A DNA stretch of 64,000 bases from CAZNHL01 sp964572965 (GTDB lineage Bacteria > Bacteroidota > Bacteroidia > Cytophagales > UBA9547), in NCBI GenBank assembly GCA_964572965.1, contig CAZNHL010000001.1:124001-188000 (forward strand), given 5' to 3'. A program made the translations under genes and the position numbers. The notes beneath the pieces were generated by a model. It ran no database searches. It saw nothing but the letters and a program-made list of their open reading frames with translations, and was not told the DNA's origin. Positions 27,587 through 37,166 of the stretch are shown here, piece by piece (the first letter of the stretch is position 1; every line of letters begins with the position of its first letter).

Positions 27587-27733
27587 ATGGAAAAGATTCA
27601 AGAGAGGAAACTAATCTTCAGCAAATTTCTAACTGCAATCTACAAATTCAATCGTCTGAATCCGGGCTTACTACTTACATTCATGTGGGTTGCTGTTGCC
27701 TCGGCATTAACGAGCTGGATAGTTATTCGATAA
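27587..27733 (+). CDS. Very small membrane protein (48 residues)
   Basis: ATG 27587 to TAA 27733, too short for most gene finders. The first 25 residues are basic (MEKIQERKLIFSKFL); residues 27-47 form a single hydrophobic helix with two tryptophans ending in an arginine (N-in or dual topology not clear). A near-consensus box TATCTTTA lies five bases before the ATG, repeating the leaderless pattern seen elsewhere in the window. Function unknown. It could still be a chance frame; the promoter position and the composition are the support. Confidence 0.5.
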   Translation: MEKIQERKLIFSKFLTAIYKFNRLNPGLLLTFMWVAVASALTSWIVIR

Positions 27734-27845
27734 ATGAAATTATTTATTGGTTAAGTTACAACTAATCAAAGATGAATTCGTAACTTCTAAATAATTACAG
27801 TTTTCCTATAACCAGATTTATTTAACCCTATTGCTAATTTATAAC

Positions 27846-28028
27846 ATGCTGGAATACACTAAGACTATTTTAGAAAAAGTGAGTTTTGATGCATCGCTTT
27901 TCCGAAAGGAATTAACTAAAGCACTCAAATGGTTACGGACTGATGAAGCACTGGAACTTAGAAAATGGTGTATCAGTAAATTCGGCAATCAGCACAATCA
28001 ATTATTCAAGGAATATAACATTGGCTAA
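27846..28028 (+). CDS. Small conserved protein (60 residues)
   Basis: Starts at ATG 27846; a TTG at 27831 in frame is less likely because TAATTTAT, a weak promoter box, overlaps it. The protein is helical and amphipathic (MLEYTKTILEKVSFDASLF, then KELTKALKWL and EALELRKWCISKF). The author recalls similar small proteins of this type in other Cytophagales, but no function is known. It is soluble and separated by 112 bases from the 48-residue membrane protein upstream. Confidence 0.65.
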   Translation: MLEYTKTILEKVSFDASLFRKELTKALKWLRTDEALELRKWCISKFGNQHNQLFKEYNIG

Positions 28029-28200
28029 GCTTATAAAAAGCATCTCTCAAACGGCTCCGTTTACATGCAAAATAAAGGATAATGTCATCCTATTAGCCTT
28101 TTACTAATATATTTTAGCTATACCCCTTTTTTCTTTGAAAAATTCCTTCTAGATTTGAGTATACCCAAAATTGTTTAATATTAACTCTAATTATTCTAAC

Positions 28201-29088
28201 ATGAAAAAAATCCTTTCAACACTTCCAATCATTGCTTTGGCAGGTTTGGTATTTTTTAGTTCCTGCAGCAAAAAAGATGATGATGTCACTCCTGGAAACT
28301 CAAGCAAAATTGTAGGTGCCACAACTATTGACGGAGTAAATTATGTCAATGCTGGTTCATCTCTTGCTGGTTCTACCGTTACATTGTCTGGTTCTGGTAT
28401 CATCAAAGTAGTTGTAGAAACAAAGCTTAATGGTAAAAGTATTGATACGGACGTAGACACTGTATTTGCAAAAGCTGTGTCATCTTATACTTCTACTGCT
28501 GGTGCTGATGCAATACTTCCTTTTCCTGGTGCTTATGAGATTACCTATACTGCTACAGATAGCAAGAATGCAATCGTAACTTTTTCAACTATTAAGCTAA
28601 CAGTGCTTGAGGTTGTTACTAGTTCTGCTACTCTTGGAGACCAAGCACACCCAACTTTACCTTCTTACTACAGAGTGAATAATCTTTCTACTGTAACTAG
28701 TGGAAATTTCAGTACTAGCACTACTGATTTCAACTTTGTTGTATTACCAACACCGGTAACTACTTCATCTGTTGCAAACATCATTTCTGTTGATGAAAGA
28801 AGTGCTAACGGATTTACGTCAAACACTGGCAGCACAAGAAAGTTCTATATTGCTGAGACTACTTTGAATTATTCTACTGCTAAAGGTATAGATGTGTATA
28901 AAGCTGGTGTTCCTGAAACTAAGAAAACTGCTGTAGCTTCTGGTAAAACTTACTTGTTCGTAACGAACGACGGTGTAAGAGGTTTGATCAAAGTTTCTGC
29001 TTATGCAGCTAAGCCTGGACAACAAGACAACACTGTAACTTTTGATATCAAAGTAATTGATGCTACTGGTGCTATCACTTCATTGTAA
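28201..29088 (+). CDS. Surface-type lipoprotein of unknown function
   Basis: 295 residues from ATG 28201. A longer frame starting at TTG 28171 adds ten residues before the signal peptide and was rejected. The lipobox F-S-S-C puts the lipidated cysteine near residue 22; it is followed by S-K-K-D-D-D, which resembles the acidic export signal that sends Bacteroidota lipoproteins to the cell surface. The mature part is S/T/V/A-rich and beta-stranded with no cysteine, typical of extracellular Ig-like or adhesin domains. It stands alone, with a strong terminator after it. Confidence 0.75.
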   Translation: MKKILSTLPIIALAGLVFFSSCSKKDDDVTPGNSSKIVGATTIDGVNYVNAGSSLAGSTVTLSGSGIIKVVVETKLNGKSIDTDVDTVFAKAVSSYTSTAGADAILPFPGAYEITYTATDSKNAIVTFSTIKLTVLEVVTSSATLGDQAHPTLPSYYRVNNLSTVTSGNFSTSTTDFNFVVLPTPVTTSSVANIISVDERSANGFTSNTGSTRKFYIAETTLNYSTAKGIDVYKAGVPETKKTAVASGKTYLFVTNDGVRGLIKVSAYAAKPGQQDNTVTFDIKVIDATGAITSL

Positions 29089-29106
29089 TTCATTGTAAGT
29101 TTTGTT

Positions 29107-29145
29107 AAAGGGGCTTTCCTTAACAGGAAAGCCCCTTTTCTTTTT
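29107..29145 (+). terminator. Terminator after the surface lipoprotein gene
   Basis: A 14-base stem AAAGGGGCTTTCCT (29107-29120) with AGGAAAGCCCCTTT (29125-29138), loop TAAC, then TTCTTTTT. Confidence 0.88.
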
Positions 29146-29312
29146 AAGAAAGCTAACCAACAGCTTACCACGATAGCGAATAGATCAAAGATTGCAGTTA
29201 AACAGAAAACTAAAAGTCGCTGTTCTCTGACCCCTATTCCTATTTCTTTAACTATTATCCCCCGTTTCCTGTTAGAAATTCTTCTAACGTGTCTATATTC
29301 TTTCTCCCCAGA

Positions 29313-29347
29313 CATAAAAAACCATTGCTCTTACAAGGCAAGGGTTT
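29313..29347 (-). terminator. Terminator after plsY
   Basis: Stem AAACCATTGC (29319-29328) with GCAAGGGTTT (29338-29347), one mismatch; minus-strand reading gives TTTTTT after the stem. It ends the tpiA-plsY operon. Confidence 0.6.
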
Positions 29348-29368
29348 CTTTTGCTCAAAAATCTGTTG

Positions 29369-30001
29369 TTATTCAGGCTTCTTTCCGAAAAGATAAGTTT
29401 TACTTTCGCTATGAGCTATAAGGCGCTTAATATTTGCGCGGTGAGTATATACCAGCAAAAGAAAGATAATTACTCCCAGGCCAATTAAAATACTATCCTG
29501 GTGCTGTATTGTGCAGATAATCGGAAAAGCCAACCCAGCTGTTATTGAACCAACAGAAACATACTTAGTAGTTAACAAGATCACGAAGAATATAGCAAGG
29601 CATAGCAAGGCTCCTATTGGGTTTAATGACAAACCCATACCCAATAAGGTTGCAACCCCTTTACCGCCTTTAAAACTATGAAATAAGGGGAAGATATGAC
29701 CCATTACACATGAGATACCAAAAAATATTTTTGTAAGAACGAGGTAATCCCCCGAAATATAACCCTGACAGATCAATAAATCCGCGATTGAAGTAGCCAG
29801 AAAGCCTTTGCAAACATCTATTGCAAATACGATACCCCCTGCTTTTTTACCTAAAACTCTAAAAGTATTAGTAGCACCTGCATTTCCACTACCATGCTGT
29901 CTTACATCTATGCCATGTACGCCTCTACCATATAATATTGCCGTAGAAACAGAACCAATGAGATAAGCACAAACTGCACCAACAAAATAAAATATATTCA
30001 T
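29369..30001 (-). CDS. plsY: Glycerol-3-phosphate acyltransferase PlsY
   Basis: An inner-membrane enzyme that transfers an acyl chain from acyl-phosphate to glycerol-3-phosphate, the first step of phospholipid synthesis. 210 residues with five membrane helices. The three family motifs are visible: GSGNAGATNTFRVLG near residue 37, the F-K-G-G-K-G block near 108 and the late T/S-H-R-x-N segment. Last gene of the apparent operon, 18 bases after the giant envelope protein. Confidence 0.94.
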   Translation of the reverse strand: MNIFYFVGAVCAYLIGSVSTAILYGRGVHGIDVRQHGSGNAGATNTFRVLGKKAGGIVFAIDVCKGFLATSIADLLICQGYISGDYLVLTKIFFGISCVMGHIFPLFHSFKGGKGVATLLGMGLSLNPIGALLCLAIFFVILLTTKYVSVGSITAGLAFPIICTIQHQDSILIGLGVIIFLLLVYTHRANIKRLIAHSESKTYLFGKKPE

Positions 30002-30019
30002 GCCTTCAATAACCTTTAT

Positions 30020-33000
30020 TTAAAATCCACCCTCTTCTTCAGCAGGCACTTCTTCTTTTTTCTTCTTCTTTTTCTTCTTAGGAGCTACTTCCTCTGCCGG
30101 CTCAGCATGTTCGTCAGTTAACTTCTCTTCTGCCGGAGCTACTTCCTCTGCAGGTTTTTGCTCCATTTGCTCCTCTTCCGGGGCTAATTCCTGAACAGGT
30201 GATAACTCATCATCATCAGCAGTTTCTATTCCCAGGTAATTCAGTTTATAATCTTTCACAAATAAAGATTTTTCAAGATTATCAGCAGTCACAAAATAGT
30301 AACGCCCGTTTGTCTGCTCTCCTTTAGACTTAGCAGTAACCATACTATTGAAAGTAGGATCTGATGATAATACCGATAGTTTATTACTCTCAAAAGAAAT
30401 GAAGTACCAGTTGCCCTGCATTGGTTCCAGATATAATGAAAACACATCACCGTTGGTTGTCTTCTTTATTTCCAGGTAACCATCAAAGAAAAAATTGATG
30501 TCATTTTTAAGAACGTTTGCTACTCCGATCTTCCCTATATTATACCATGCTTTATGCTCTTCTGACCAGCGTAGTTTCACTTCAGAAATACAAAAAGCTT
30601 TAGCCATTGACTTATCAAAAGACACTAATGGTTTGTTTTCCATTGCATTGGCAGACAGGAAATCTTTAGCAGATTTCTCACTTGCCAGATCAGACATTTT
30701 CTGTGCTATCTGCTTTTTATTAGTTTCACTAATAACCTTTGCTGCTGCATTAGACATTCCGAAACTATTCAGATATGTTGCCATCTGATTCATTGCATTT
30801 TCCGGCAAGGTCATTTTAAGTAATATGAAAGAGTTAAAATCCAACTCATTGCTATCAAGATTCCCCTGTCCTATCACAGATGCCTGTAGATCAAAATCCT
30901 TGAAAGTATCAAAAAATTTGGTTTTACCTTCAAAGCGAATGGTACGGCTATTGTCATTATAAGAGAAGAAATTTCCACTAAGTTTTCTTCCTCCCAGCCT
31001 GTCCAGATCACCTACTGTAAAATCATTTGTTTTATTACTGAAATTGAAATAATCTTTGGCAATAAAGACTTCTTTGTCATCAGCATTTCTTTTCTTTGAC
31101 AGGAAAGCACTATATAGCTGTTGCATATTGTCAAGCGCCAAACCTGCTATCAGCGGGTCTCCCTCAATCGACTTAATGTCTTTTACATCAATTTTAACAG
31201 CAGATGAGTCGCCATTATTATTATATATCAGCCAGCTTCCGCTTCCCTGATAAGCTTTTAAGTCAAGTAACACATACCCCCCAAAAGCCAATTCGGGTTT
31301 TTCAGCATAGAGGAAAACATCTCCTTTATAAAAAATCTTTGGCGCTAAACGGAACCCATCGTCATCTCTTATAACTCCTTTTGCATGAGTTCTCCATTCA
31401 GCATCTTTTGCTCTGGTTTTTTTGCTGTTCGGATCCTGCTTTATATTAATATAGGTAAAATCTGAGAAGCGAATTTCGAAGGCGGTACTATCTACATTCC
31501 TATAAGTGTACATAGCTTCTCCTACAAACTCTTTTCTCGAACGTATACTTATATTTCCATCATGAAGACTATAACGCTCTTTTAAAGTATCTATAAGCAG
31601 GTGGGCATTTTTAAGATCATCCATTTCAGCATTTTCACGGATAACCACACGATTTGAATCCGGAATTACTTTACTATCGCCCACAATAATGAATGGGATA
31701 CCACGAACGTTCAGGGTTTTATTGGTAATGTCATAGAAACCATAGGTTGCACAGAACACTAACGAGTCCTGTTCCGGGCGTGTACTATAGAAATAGGATG
31801 TCTTAAGGTCCAGTGAATCCGGCTTATGGAAGGAAACTGTCTTCTTGTTCAGATCCCAGTCACCATCTGCAATGGAAGTCTTATATTTCATAGCAGGGAA
31901 CTCGTTGGATGCACTACCTGCTATCTCAGGGCTGAAGTGAGCATGCCCCTCGCTGAAATTAAAGTCAAGACGCACATTCTTCGATTCCAAAGCAGGAGCT
32001 CCACCCTCTTCTGTCAATACTTTGAAAATACTCTCCCTCGCAGTATACTTACCCTGTTCGAAGTAATAATTTAACGAAACAGTTTCAGAACCCCTTGTTT
32101 CTAATGTGCCTTCACCAAATAACCCGGTAGGCAAAAGAAACATTTTACCATCCAAGTGTACCGAATTGTTGTACATATTAAAAGGAGTTTCCAGATTGGT
32201 CACAATCATTGAATCCTGAGGCACTTTCCAGTGCATATCAAATTGTAATGCAACTACATCAGGATAATAAGCCTGACCAAGCTTACCTTCTTTTATATTA
32301 ACAGAATTACCTATTGATTTAACAGAGTCAGGATAAAAGACGAAGTCTTCAGATTTAAATCTGCCTGAAAGGTATGCCAGGTCACCATTACCTCTGATTC
32401 CATTATTACTTAAAGTAAAAGCATTAAATAATTTTCCTTTATCCCCATATACAGGTAAACCATCTACAGGACATTTATGCTCAAACCCTAATGACAAATC
32501 AGGCATTACAGTTAACACCTCCACCATATCAGGCACTATACCGTTACCATGAAATGTTCCGTCAAACTTAATCCCGTTATGATCGGCAGAGTTCATACTG
32601 TCGAGCGTGAAAGGAGGAACCTCAAAATACACATCCTTCCCATAAACACCTCCGAGTACTCTAGGATCATCATAGTACACAAAAGAGCCTTTGTACGATT
32701 TGAAAATCGGATATTCAGGGAAATATTTTTTAGCAGATTTATTGAACGGTTTATTGATGAACAGAATACCGGCGGTACTTTCAATCTGTGAGCTCAACTC
32801 TCTTGTAACTAAACGTCCTTTCAAATCTTTCTCCGGAGTTACAATCTTCAGCTTCATGGAGTCTATTTGCTGCATATTAACATAGAAAGAATCGTAGTTG
32901 AAACGATACTCGTGGCCCTGAAAAATGTAATTGGCAGCATAGACTTTTCCGTCAAAAAGGAAATCACGATTTTTTAGCATTTTCACCTGATCGTTTTCAG

Positions 33001-34933
33001 GACGGATATATACATTAAGGGTATCAGATAAATAAAATTCCTTTACACCATTAATACTTAATTCATTATTGGAAATATCCATAGAAGCATTGGCCTTATT
33101 GGTCACAATTGACTTCATATAAATATTATCAAAATCTTTTTTACCTGATTTAGAGTCGAAAAAGTGTTGCCCTTTAGCCGTAATTCTCACCTTCCCCGAT
33201 TGCGGATTATAATCTACCAAACCTCTGCGACTCATATCCAGCATGGAAGTACGAACAGTTTTAGGGTTCAGCTTATTTTCTTTCGCCATATCATCAGAGT
33301 AAAATACTTTTACTTTATGGCGGTTTGCATACTTAACCGGCATTAATAAAGGGTGATAAGGAAGTAACCCTTTTAAGCGGTCAAAATCAAGGTTATCAAA
33401 ATACTCATAAGACTTCAGCTCAACAGGGGTTTCTGAACGCCCGGTAAGCATCTGAAAATCCAGTTTAGTAGTATTCAGATCCCAATACAGATACTCTGCA
33501 TTGATTTCCATTTTGTGATAAGTATCTCTGAAATATGAGTTTTTAAAGGCTGCACTTTCTCTGAAAAATTTAGCAACATGGGTATTTCTGTCATAATCGA
33601 TTCTCACTCCCATATGTGTAATAGAATCCTGATTCTGATAGATTACCAGAGACGCAATTTCGGCAGCAATCAAGGTATCAGAAATTTCGAAGCGATTAGA
33701 TATCGCTTTAAATTTAAGTATTCCGCCAAGACTAACCTCTATTTTTGAAAGGCTTTCATCCACTGAAGAACTGTAAATGCGCTTTCCACTTAAAGAAAAA
33801 CCTCCTTTATACTTTATATCTGCACCCAAGTCTTTAATATTAACCTGATTCGCATAAGACATAAAACGGGGGTATTTATAATCAGAAGCGTTTTTATGTC
33901 TCTGGCTCTTAAACTCAAACACGCCTTCTACAGGATCGTCTATTTTTGAAGGGTATTCTAATGTAAAGCCTTCTGCAGCCAGATAAGGTGTCTTAGTATT
34001 AAAACCATATTTTTTAAACGTCCCCTTAACCTCCTGCAAACCTGCTACAGACCAGTCCATTGAACCTCCTTCTCCATTGAACATCTTAGAATCAATGATC
34101 AGAGTTCCAGAAGTTTGCTTAATAGTGGTTGAGTCATTTTTGGTTACCATTACCAGATCTGCATTGGTAATTTTGATGAAAGCACCGGTCACTGATGGCA
34201 AATCTGGCTCAACATAACCATAGCCGCCAATTGCAGAACTGAGTTCTCCGTTCATCTCCATATCATCTTCAACAGGAGGTTGTTCATCCGCAATTTGTTC
34301 TGCCGGTTTATCCCAATCGCTAAATAAATCTTTACTTCCTGTTGCAGCTGTTTCGTCTGTTTGTTGTTGATTTTCTTGCTGAGCACCCCAATCAACAGGA
34401 TCAGCCATATCTCCTGCATCCGTCTTTGCTCCTGAATAGCCAAAAGAGTAATCTCCTCCAACCATACGAAGTGAATTAAATTTCGAGCTGTAAAGACATC
34501 TCATTTCAAAAAATGTCTTTATTGTGTTGAGGTATGATTCTGTCTTTTTCTGATCATAATCAGTTAAAACCTGCTCTGTAACCCACAACACAGTATCCAG
34601 TTTTGCTGCAGGAATAGACTGTGCTTTTACTGCAAAAGTAATTGCCTGATAAAAAGTAAGGTAATGGGGGTTTGCTTTGAACTTCTTTTTCTGAAAAGTC
34701 TGCGAAATCTTCACAACCTTCTTCTGCTGATCAGGAGTCATTGATGAAAAAGTACCTTCGAATTCATTGGCTACCTGCACCAATTGTTCGTTTTTGGTAT
34801 TAGTCATGAACAACTTCAAATCAGGGATGAATTTTTGAGGATCATCAGAAAATTTCACCTGAGCTGATACCAGAACCGGAAAGAACATTATCCAGCCAAG
34901 GATTATATATTTTAAGGAGAAGTTTTTCAGCAT
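30020..34933 (-). CDS. Giant exported beta-rich envelope protein (1637 residues), function unknown
   Basis: A single 1637-residue frame from ATG 34933. Signal peptide residues 1-25 (ending VSAQ) argue for this start over the ATG 30 bases upstream, which overlaps prmA. After a helical N-terminal part (25-150) and an acidic linker (about 170-220) the bulk is beta-rich repeats, many beginning with NGIKFDG, GKMFL or LSGRF-like strands, up to about 1570. The C-terminus is a charged tail: alternating E/A/P followed by a run of eight lysines. No enzyme motif was found. Repeating beta strands with one signal peptide recall periplasm-spanning or lipid-bridging proteins; that reading is inference. Its neighbours prmA and plsY are in the same direction. 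Confidence 0.7.
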   Translation of the reverse strand: MLKNFSLKYIILGWIMFFPVLVSAQVKFSDDPQKFIPDLKLFMTNTKNEQLVQVANEFEGTFSSMTPDQQKKVVKISQTFQKKKFKANPHYLTFYQAITFAVKAQSIPAAKLDTVLWVTEQVLTDYDQKKTESYLNTIKTFFEMRCLYSSKFNSLRMVGGDYSFGYSGAKTDAGDMADPVDWGAQQENQQQTDETAATGSKDLFSDWDKPAEQIADEQPPVEDDMEMNGELSSAIGGYGYVEPDLPSVTGAFIKITNADLVMVTKNDSTTIKQTSGTLIIDSKMFNGEGGSMDWSVAGLQEVKGTFKKYGFNTKTPYLAAEGFTLEYPSKIDDPVEGVFEFKSQRHKNASDYKYPRFMSYANQVNIKDLGADIKYKGGFSLSGKRIYSSSVDESLSKIEVSLGGILKFKAISNRFEISDTLIAAEIASLVIYQNQDSITHMGVRIDYDRNTHVAKFFRESAAFKNSYFRDTYHKMEINAEYLYWDLNTTKLDFQMLTGRSETPVELKSYEYFDNLDFDRLKGLLPYHPLLMPVKYANRHKVKVFYSDDMAKENKLNPKTVRTSMLDMSRRGLVDYNPQSGKVRITAKGQHFFDSKSGKKDFDNIYMKSIVTNKANASMDISNNELSINGVKEFYLSDTLNVYIRPENDQVKMLKNRDFLFDGKVYAANYIFQGHEYRFNYDSFYVNMQQIDSMKLKIVTPEKDLKGRLVTRELSSQIESTAGILFINKPFNKSAKKYFPEYPIFKSYKGSFVYYDDPRVLGGVYGKDVYFEVPPFTLDSMNSADHNGIKFDGTFHGNGIVPDMVEVLTVMPDLSLGFEHKCPVDGLPVYGDKGKLFNAFTLSNNGIRGNGDLAYLSGRFKSEDFVFYPDSVKSIGNSVNIKEGKLGQAYYPDVVALQFDMHWKVPQDSMIVTNLETPFNMYNNSVHLDGKMFLLPTGLFGEGTLETRGSETVSLNYYFEQGKYTARESIFKVLTEEGGAPALESKNVRLDFNFSEGHAHFSPEIAGSASNEFPAMKYKTSIADGDWDLNKKTVSFHKPDSLDLKTSYFYSTRPEQDSLVFCATYGFYDITNKTLNVRGIPFIIVGDSKVIPDSNRVVIRENAEMDDLKNAHLLIDTLKERYSLHDGNISIRSRKEFVGEAMYTYRNVDSTAFEIRFSDFTYINIKQDPNSKKTRAKDAEWRTHAKGVIRDDDGFRLAPKIFYKGDVFLYAEKPELAFGGYVLLDLKAYQGSGSWLIYNNNGDSSAVKIDVKDIKSIEGDPLIAGLALDNMQQLYSAFLSKKRNADDKEVFIAKDYFNFSNKTNDFTVGDLDRLGGRKLSGNFFSYNDNSRTIRFEGKTKFFDTFKDFDLQASVIGQGNLDSNELDFNSFILLKMTLPENAMNQMATYLNSFGMSNAAAKVISETNKKQIAQKMSDLASEKSAKDFLSANAMENKPLVSFDKSMAKAFCISEVKLRWSEEHKAWYNIGKIGVANVLKNDINFFFDGYLEIKKTTNGDVFSLYLEPMQGNWYFISFESNKLSVLSSDPTFNSMVTAKSKGEQTNGRYYFVTADNLEKSLFVKDYKLNYLGIETADDDELSPVQELAPEEEQMEQKPAEEVAPAEEKLTDEHAEPAEEVAPKKKKKKKKEEVPAEEEGGF

Positions 34934-34946
34934 AAAGTTTGGTTGA

Positions 34947-35786
34947 TCAGATAGTTTTATCAAAAACCAGAGATACCCAGCGGTCTTGTTCCTTTGTAAT
35001 TTTCAGCGCAAGTCCGTTTTGATTACTTTTTTCTTCTATTACAGGAATATCATCCGCATAAAAACCACTCAGGACAAGTTTACCATCTGTCTTAAGCAAG
35101 GTTGCATACAATGGTATTTCTTCCAAAAGTACATTTCTATTAATATTCGCCAGAATAATATCAAGCGAAGCTAAAGGCAATTTCATTTCCGCTGTAGTTC
35201 CATGAAAAGCTTTCATAGTTACATTATTCAACGCGGCATTTTCGTCTGTATTTTCTACAGACCAGTCTTCTATTTCACAGGCTAATAACTCTGCTGCGCC
35301 AAGCTTGGAAGCCATAATGGCTAAAACTCCGGTTCCGCAACCGGCATCTAATACTCGTTTACCCTTCATATCGATTTCCTTCATGTTGCGGATCATCGAA
35401 GATGTGGTAGCATGGTGCCCTGTACCGAAGGACATTTTGGGTGTGATGATGATTTCGTAAGGATACTTTTTCTCTAACTGGTGAAAAGTAGCACGAATCA
35501 CACAATCTTCTGTAACTTCAACTGGTTTGTAGTTTTTCTCCCATTCTTCATTCCAGTTTTGCTTCTCTACTTTGTTAATTTCGTAGGCAATTGAAGTAAG
35601 CCCGGAGTAACGGTCAAATAGCTCTCTCATGTGCTCTTCATCAAAAGCACTTTCCTCTGCATAAGCATTCATACCTTCAGGAGTTTCCTCAAAAGTATCA
35701 AAACCCAGCTCACCCAGTTCTGCAATCAGGATTTCTGCAAAATGCGGATCAGTAATTACTTTGACTTCTATAAAAAAAGCGCTCAT
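34947..35786 (-). CDS. prmA: Ribosomal protein L11 methyltransferase
   Basis: Trimethylates ribosomal protein L11. 279 residues with an N-terminal substrate-binding domain and a C-terminal SAM domain. Family motifs: I-T-P-K-M-S-F-G-T-G-H-H-A-T-T near 110, the SAM loop LDAGCGTGVLAIMA near 145 and the catalytic LANINRNVL near 212. It precedes the giant envelope protein by 13 bases. Confidence 0.94.
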   Translation of the reverse strand: MSAFFIEVKVITDPHFAEILIAELGELGFDTFEETPEGMNAYAEESAFDEEHMRELFDRYSGLTSIAYEINKVEKQNWNEEWEKNYKPVEVTEDCVIRATFHQLEKKYPYEIIITPKMSFGTGHHATTSSMIRNMKEIDMKGKRVLDAGCGTGVLAIMASKLGAAELLACEIEDWSVENTDENAALNNVTMKAFHGTTAEMKLPLASLDIILANINRNVLLEEIPLYATLLKTDGKLVLSGFYADDIPVIEEKSNQNGLALKITKEQDRWVSLVFDKTI

Positions 35787-35796
35787 AAGTTCTTTA

Positions 35797-36147
35797 TTAT
35801 TGACATCCGGCCATACTCTCCGTGTCAGTATAAAATATGGAAAAATGTGCCCTGCTTTTAGTTATCTCGCGGTACACAAAGTAGTTCGCCTGCGCTTTGG
35901 TTTCTGTTATGAACCATTGCCCGCTACGGTCAGCATATAGTGGGTTACTATGCCTGAATACGATCAGGTCAGAAAGACCACCTGACTCTTCATCAATATA
36001 AATAGTGAAATGAGCCTTATTTCTATCTTCTACGAAGTAAATGCCTCCATAGACTTGACAAAAATCTAACCGTCGCTGTTGGGCAAACAGCTTTGGTCCT
36101 GTGAAAAACAGGAGTGCGGAGATTAATATGGAAGCTCGTAGATACAT
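35797..36147 (-). CDS. Small exported protein, resembles DUF6150
   Basis: 116 residues from ATG 36147; a TTG twelve bases upstream gives four extra residues. Signal peptide to about residue 23 (ending LFAQ). The mature part repeats short units with the pattern xxAxFxIYxxE followed by A/G-D/S-L, ending in a cysteine near the C-terminus. This resembles the DUF6150 family, recalled rather than searched. It lies between tpiA (54 bases upstream, with a hairpin between) and prmA (10 bases downstream). Confidence 0.6.
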   Translation of the reverse strand: MYLRASILISALLFFTGPKLFAQQRRLDFCQVYGGIYFVEDRNKAHFTIYIDEESGGLSDLIVFRHSNPLYADRSGQWFITETKAQANYFVYREITKSRAHFSIFYTDTESMAGCQ

Positions 36148-36157
36148 ATTAAAAGAC

Positions 36158-36195
36158 AAGGGCTAACTGTATAGTTATTAATACAGTAGCCCTTA
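36158..36195 (-). terminator. Intercistronic hairpin between tpiA and the small exported gene
   Basis: Stem AAGGGCTAACTGTA (36158-36171) with TACAGTAGCCCTT (36182-36194), one bulge. On the minus strand it is followed by TGTCTTTT, so it may end part of the tpiA transcripts or protect their 3' end. Confidence 0.5.
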
Positions 36196-36201
36196 TTTAA
36201 A

Positions 36202-36963
36202 CTATTTAGCTGCTTTTACAATGTCGATGAAATCTCTTGCTTTTAAAGAGGCTCCACCAATCAAACCACCGTCAATATCATTACAAGCCAATAATTCCAC
36301 TGCATTATCAGGCTTCATACTACCACCATACTGAATAGTAATAGAATCGGCTACAGAGTTACCATATTTTCCGGCAACATGTAAACGCAAACGAGCCTGA
36401 ATTTCTTGTGCCTGTGCATAAGTAGCAGTCTTACCGGTTCCGATTGCCCAGATTGGTTCATAAGCAATTACTACGTTCTTGATTTGTTCAGCAGACAAAT
36501 GGAATAAGCTATCTGTGATTTGTCCATCAACTATCATAAAATGAATACCATCTTCGCGTTGTTGCAAAGTTTCACCACAACAGAAAATAGGAGTCATTCC
36601 GTTTTCTAGTACAATGTTTACTTTCTCTGCCAATTCCTGGCTGGTTTCTTTGAAATATTCTCTACGCTCGCTGTGTCCGATGATTACATATTTTACTCCT
36701 ACTGATTTCAACATTGCTGCTGAGATCTCACCAGTATAAGCTCCAGAAGCTTTAGTAGATACGTTTTGAGCACCCAAGGCCACTTTGCTACCAGCCAACA
36801 ACTTTGATAAGCTTGCCAAATGGATAAATGGAGCACAAAGAACAACTTCAGCATTGTTGTTTACTTCATCCTTTACGATGTTTACTACCTCAGAAGCAAG
36901 TTTCAAACCGGCATCAAGATCGTTGTTCATTTTCCAGTTACCCGCAATAATGGTCTTTCTCAT
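36202..36963 (-). CDS. tpiA: Triosephosphate isomerase
   Basis: Interconverts dihydroxyacetone phosphate and glyceraldehyde 3-phosphate. 253 residues from ATG 36963; the longer frame to 37005 adds 14 residues before the universal start RKTIIAGNWKMN. Catalytic residues are in place: K in GNWKMN, H in IIGHSERR near 96, E in VIAYEPIWAIGTGKTA near 168. It opens the operon that runs to plsY. Confidence 0.96.
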   Translation of the reverse strand: MRKTIIAGNWKMNNDLDAGLKLASEVVNIVKDEVNNNAEVVLCAPFIHLASLSKLLAGSKVALGAQNVSTKASGAYTGEISAAMLKSVGVKYVIIGHSERREYFKETSQELAEKVNIVLENGMTPIFCCGETLQQREDGIHFMIVDGQITDSLFHLSAEQIKNVVIAYEPIWAIGTGKTATYAQAQEIQARLRLHVAGKYGNSVADSITIQYGGSMKPDNAVELLACNDIDGGLIGGASLKARDFIDIVKAAK

Positions 36964-37010
36964 TGTATTAAAATCTATATATTTAAGAATATCATTTGTA
37001 TCCAAGGAGT

Positions 37011-37018
37011 CAAATATA
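37011..37018 (-). promoter_or_regulatory. -7 promoter box of tpiA
   Basis: TATATTTG on the minus strand, an exact consensus match, 48 bases before the ATG. It would drive tpiA and perhaps the whole tpiA-to-plsY unit. Confidence 0.5.
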
Positions 37019-37166
37019 GTATTTTTTGGAGAAAAAAAAGTTTTTGAATCTGAACGCTACGTTAATTAATGGCGTAATAACCTAAGTTAAACACTGTCAA
37101 TATCAGCCAGAAGGTTCGGCCCGGCATTTGCTTAACTCTTTTTTTAAACTAAACACTACGCAGTAT

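Noticed and set aside
29001..29315. A minus-strand frame past the surface lipoprotein gene
   Set aside because: It runs through a strong terminator and overlaps the lipoprotein gene antisense.
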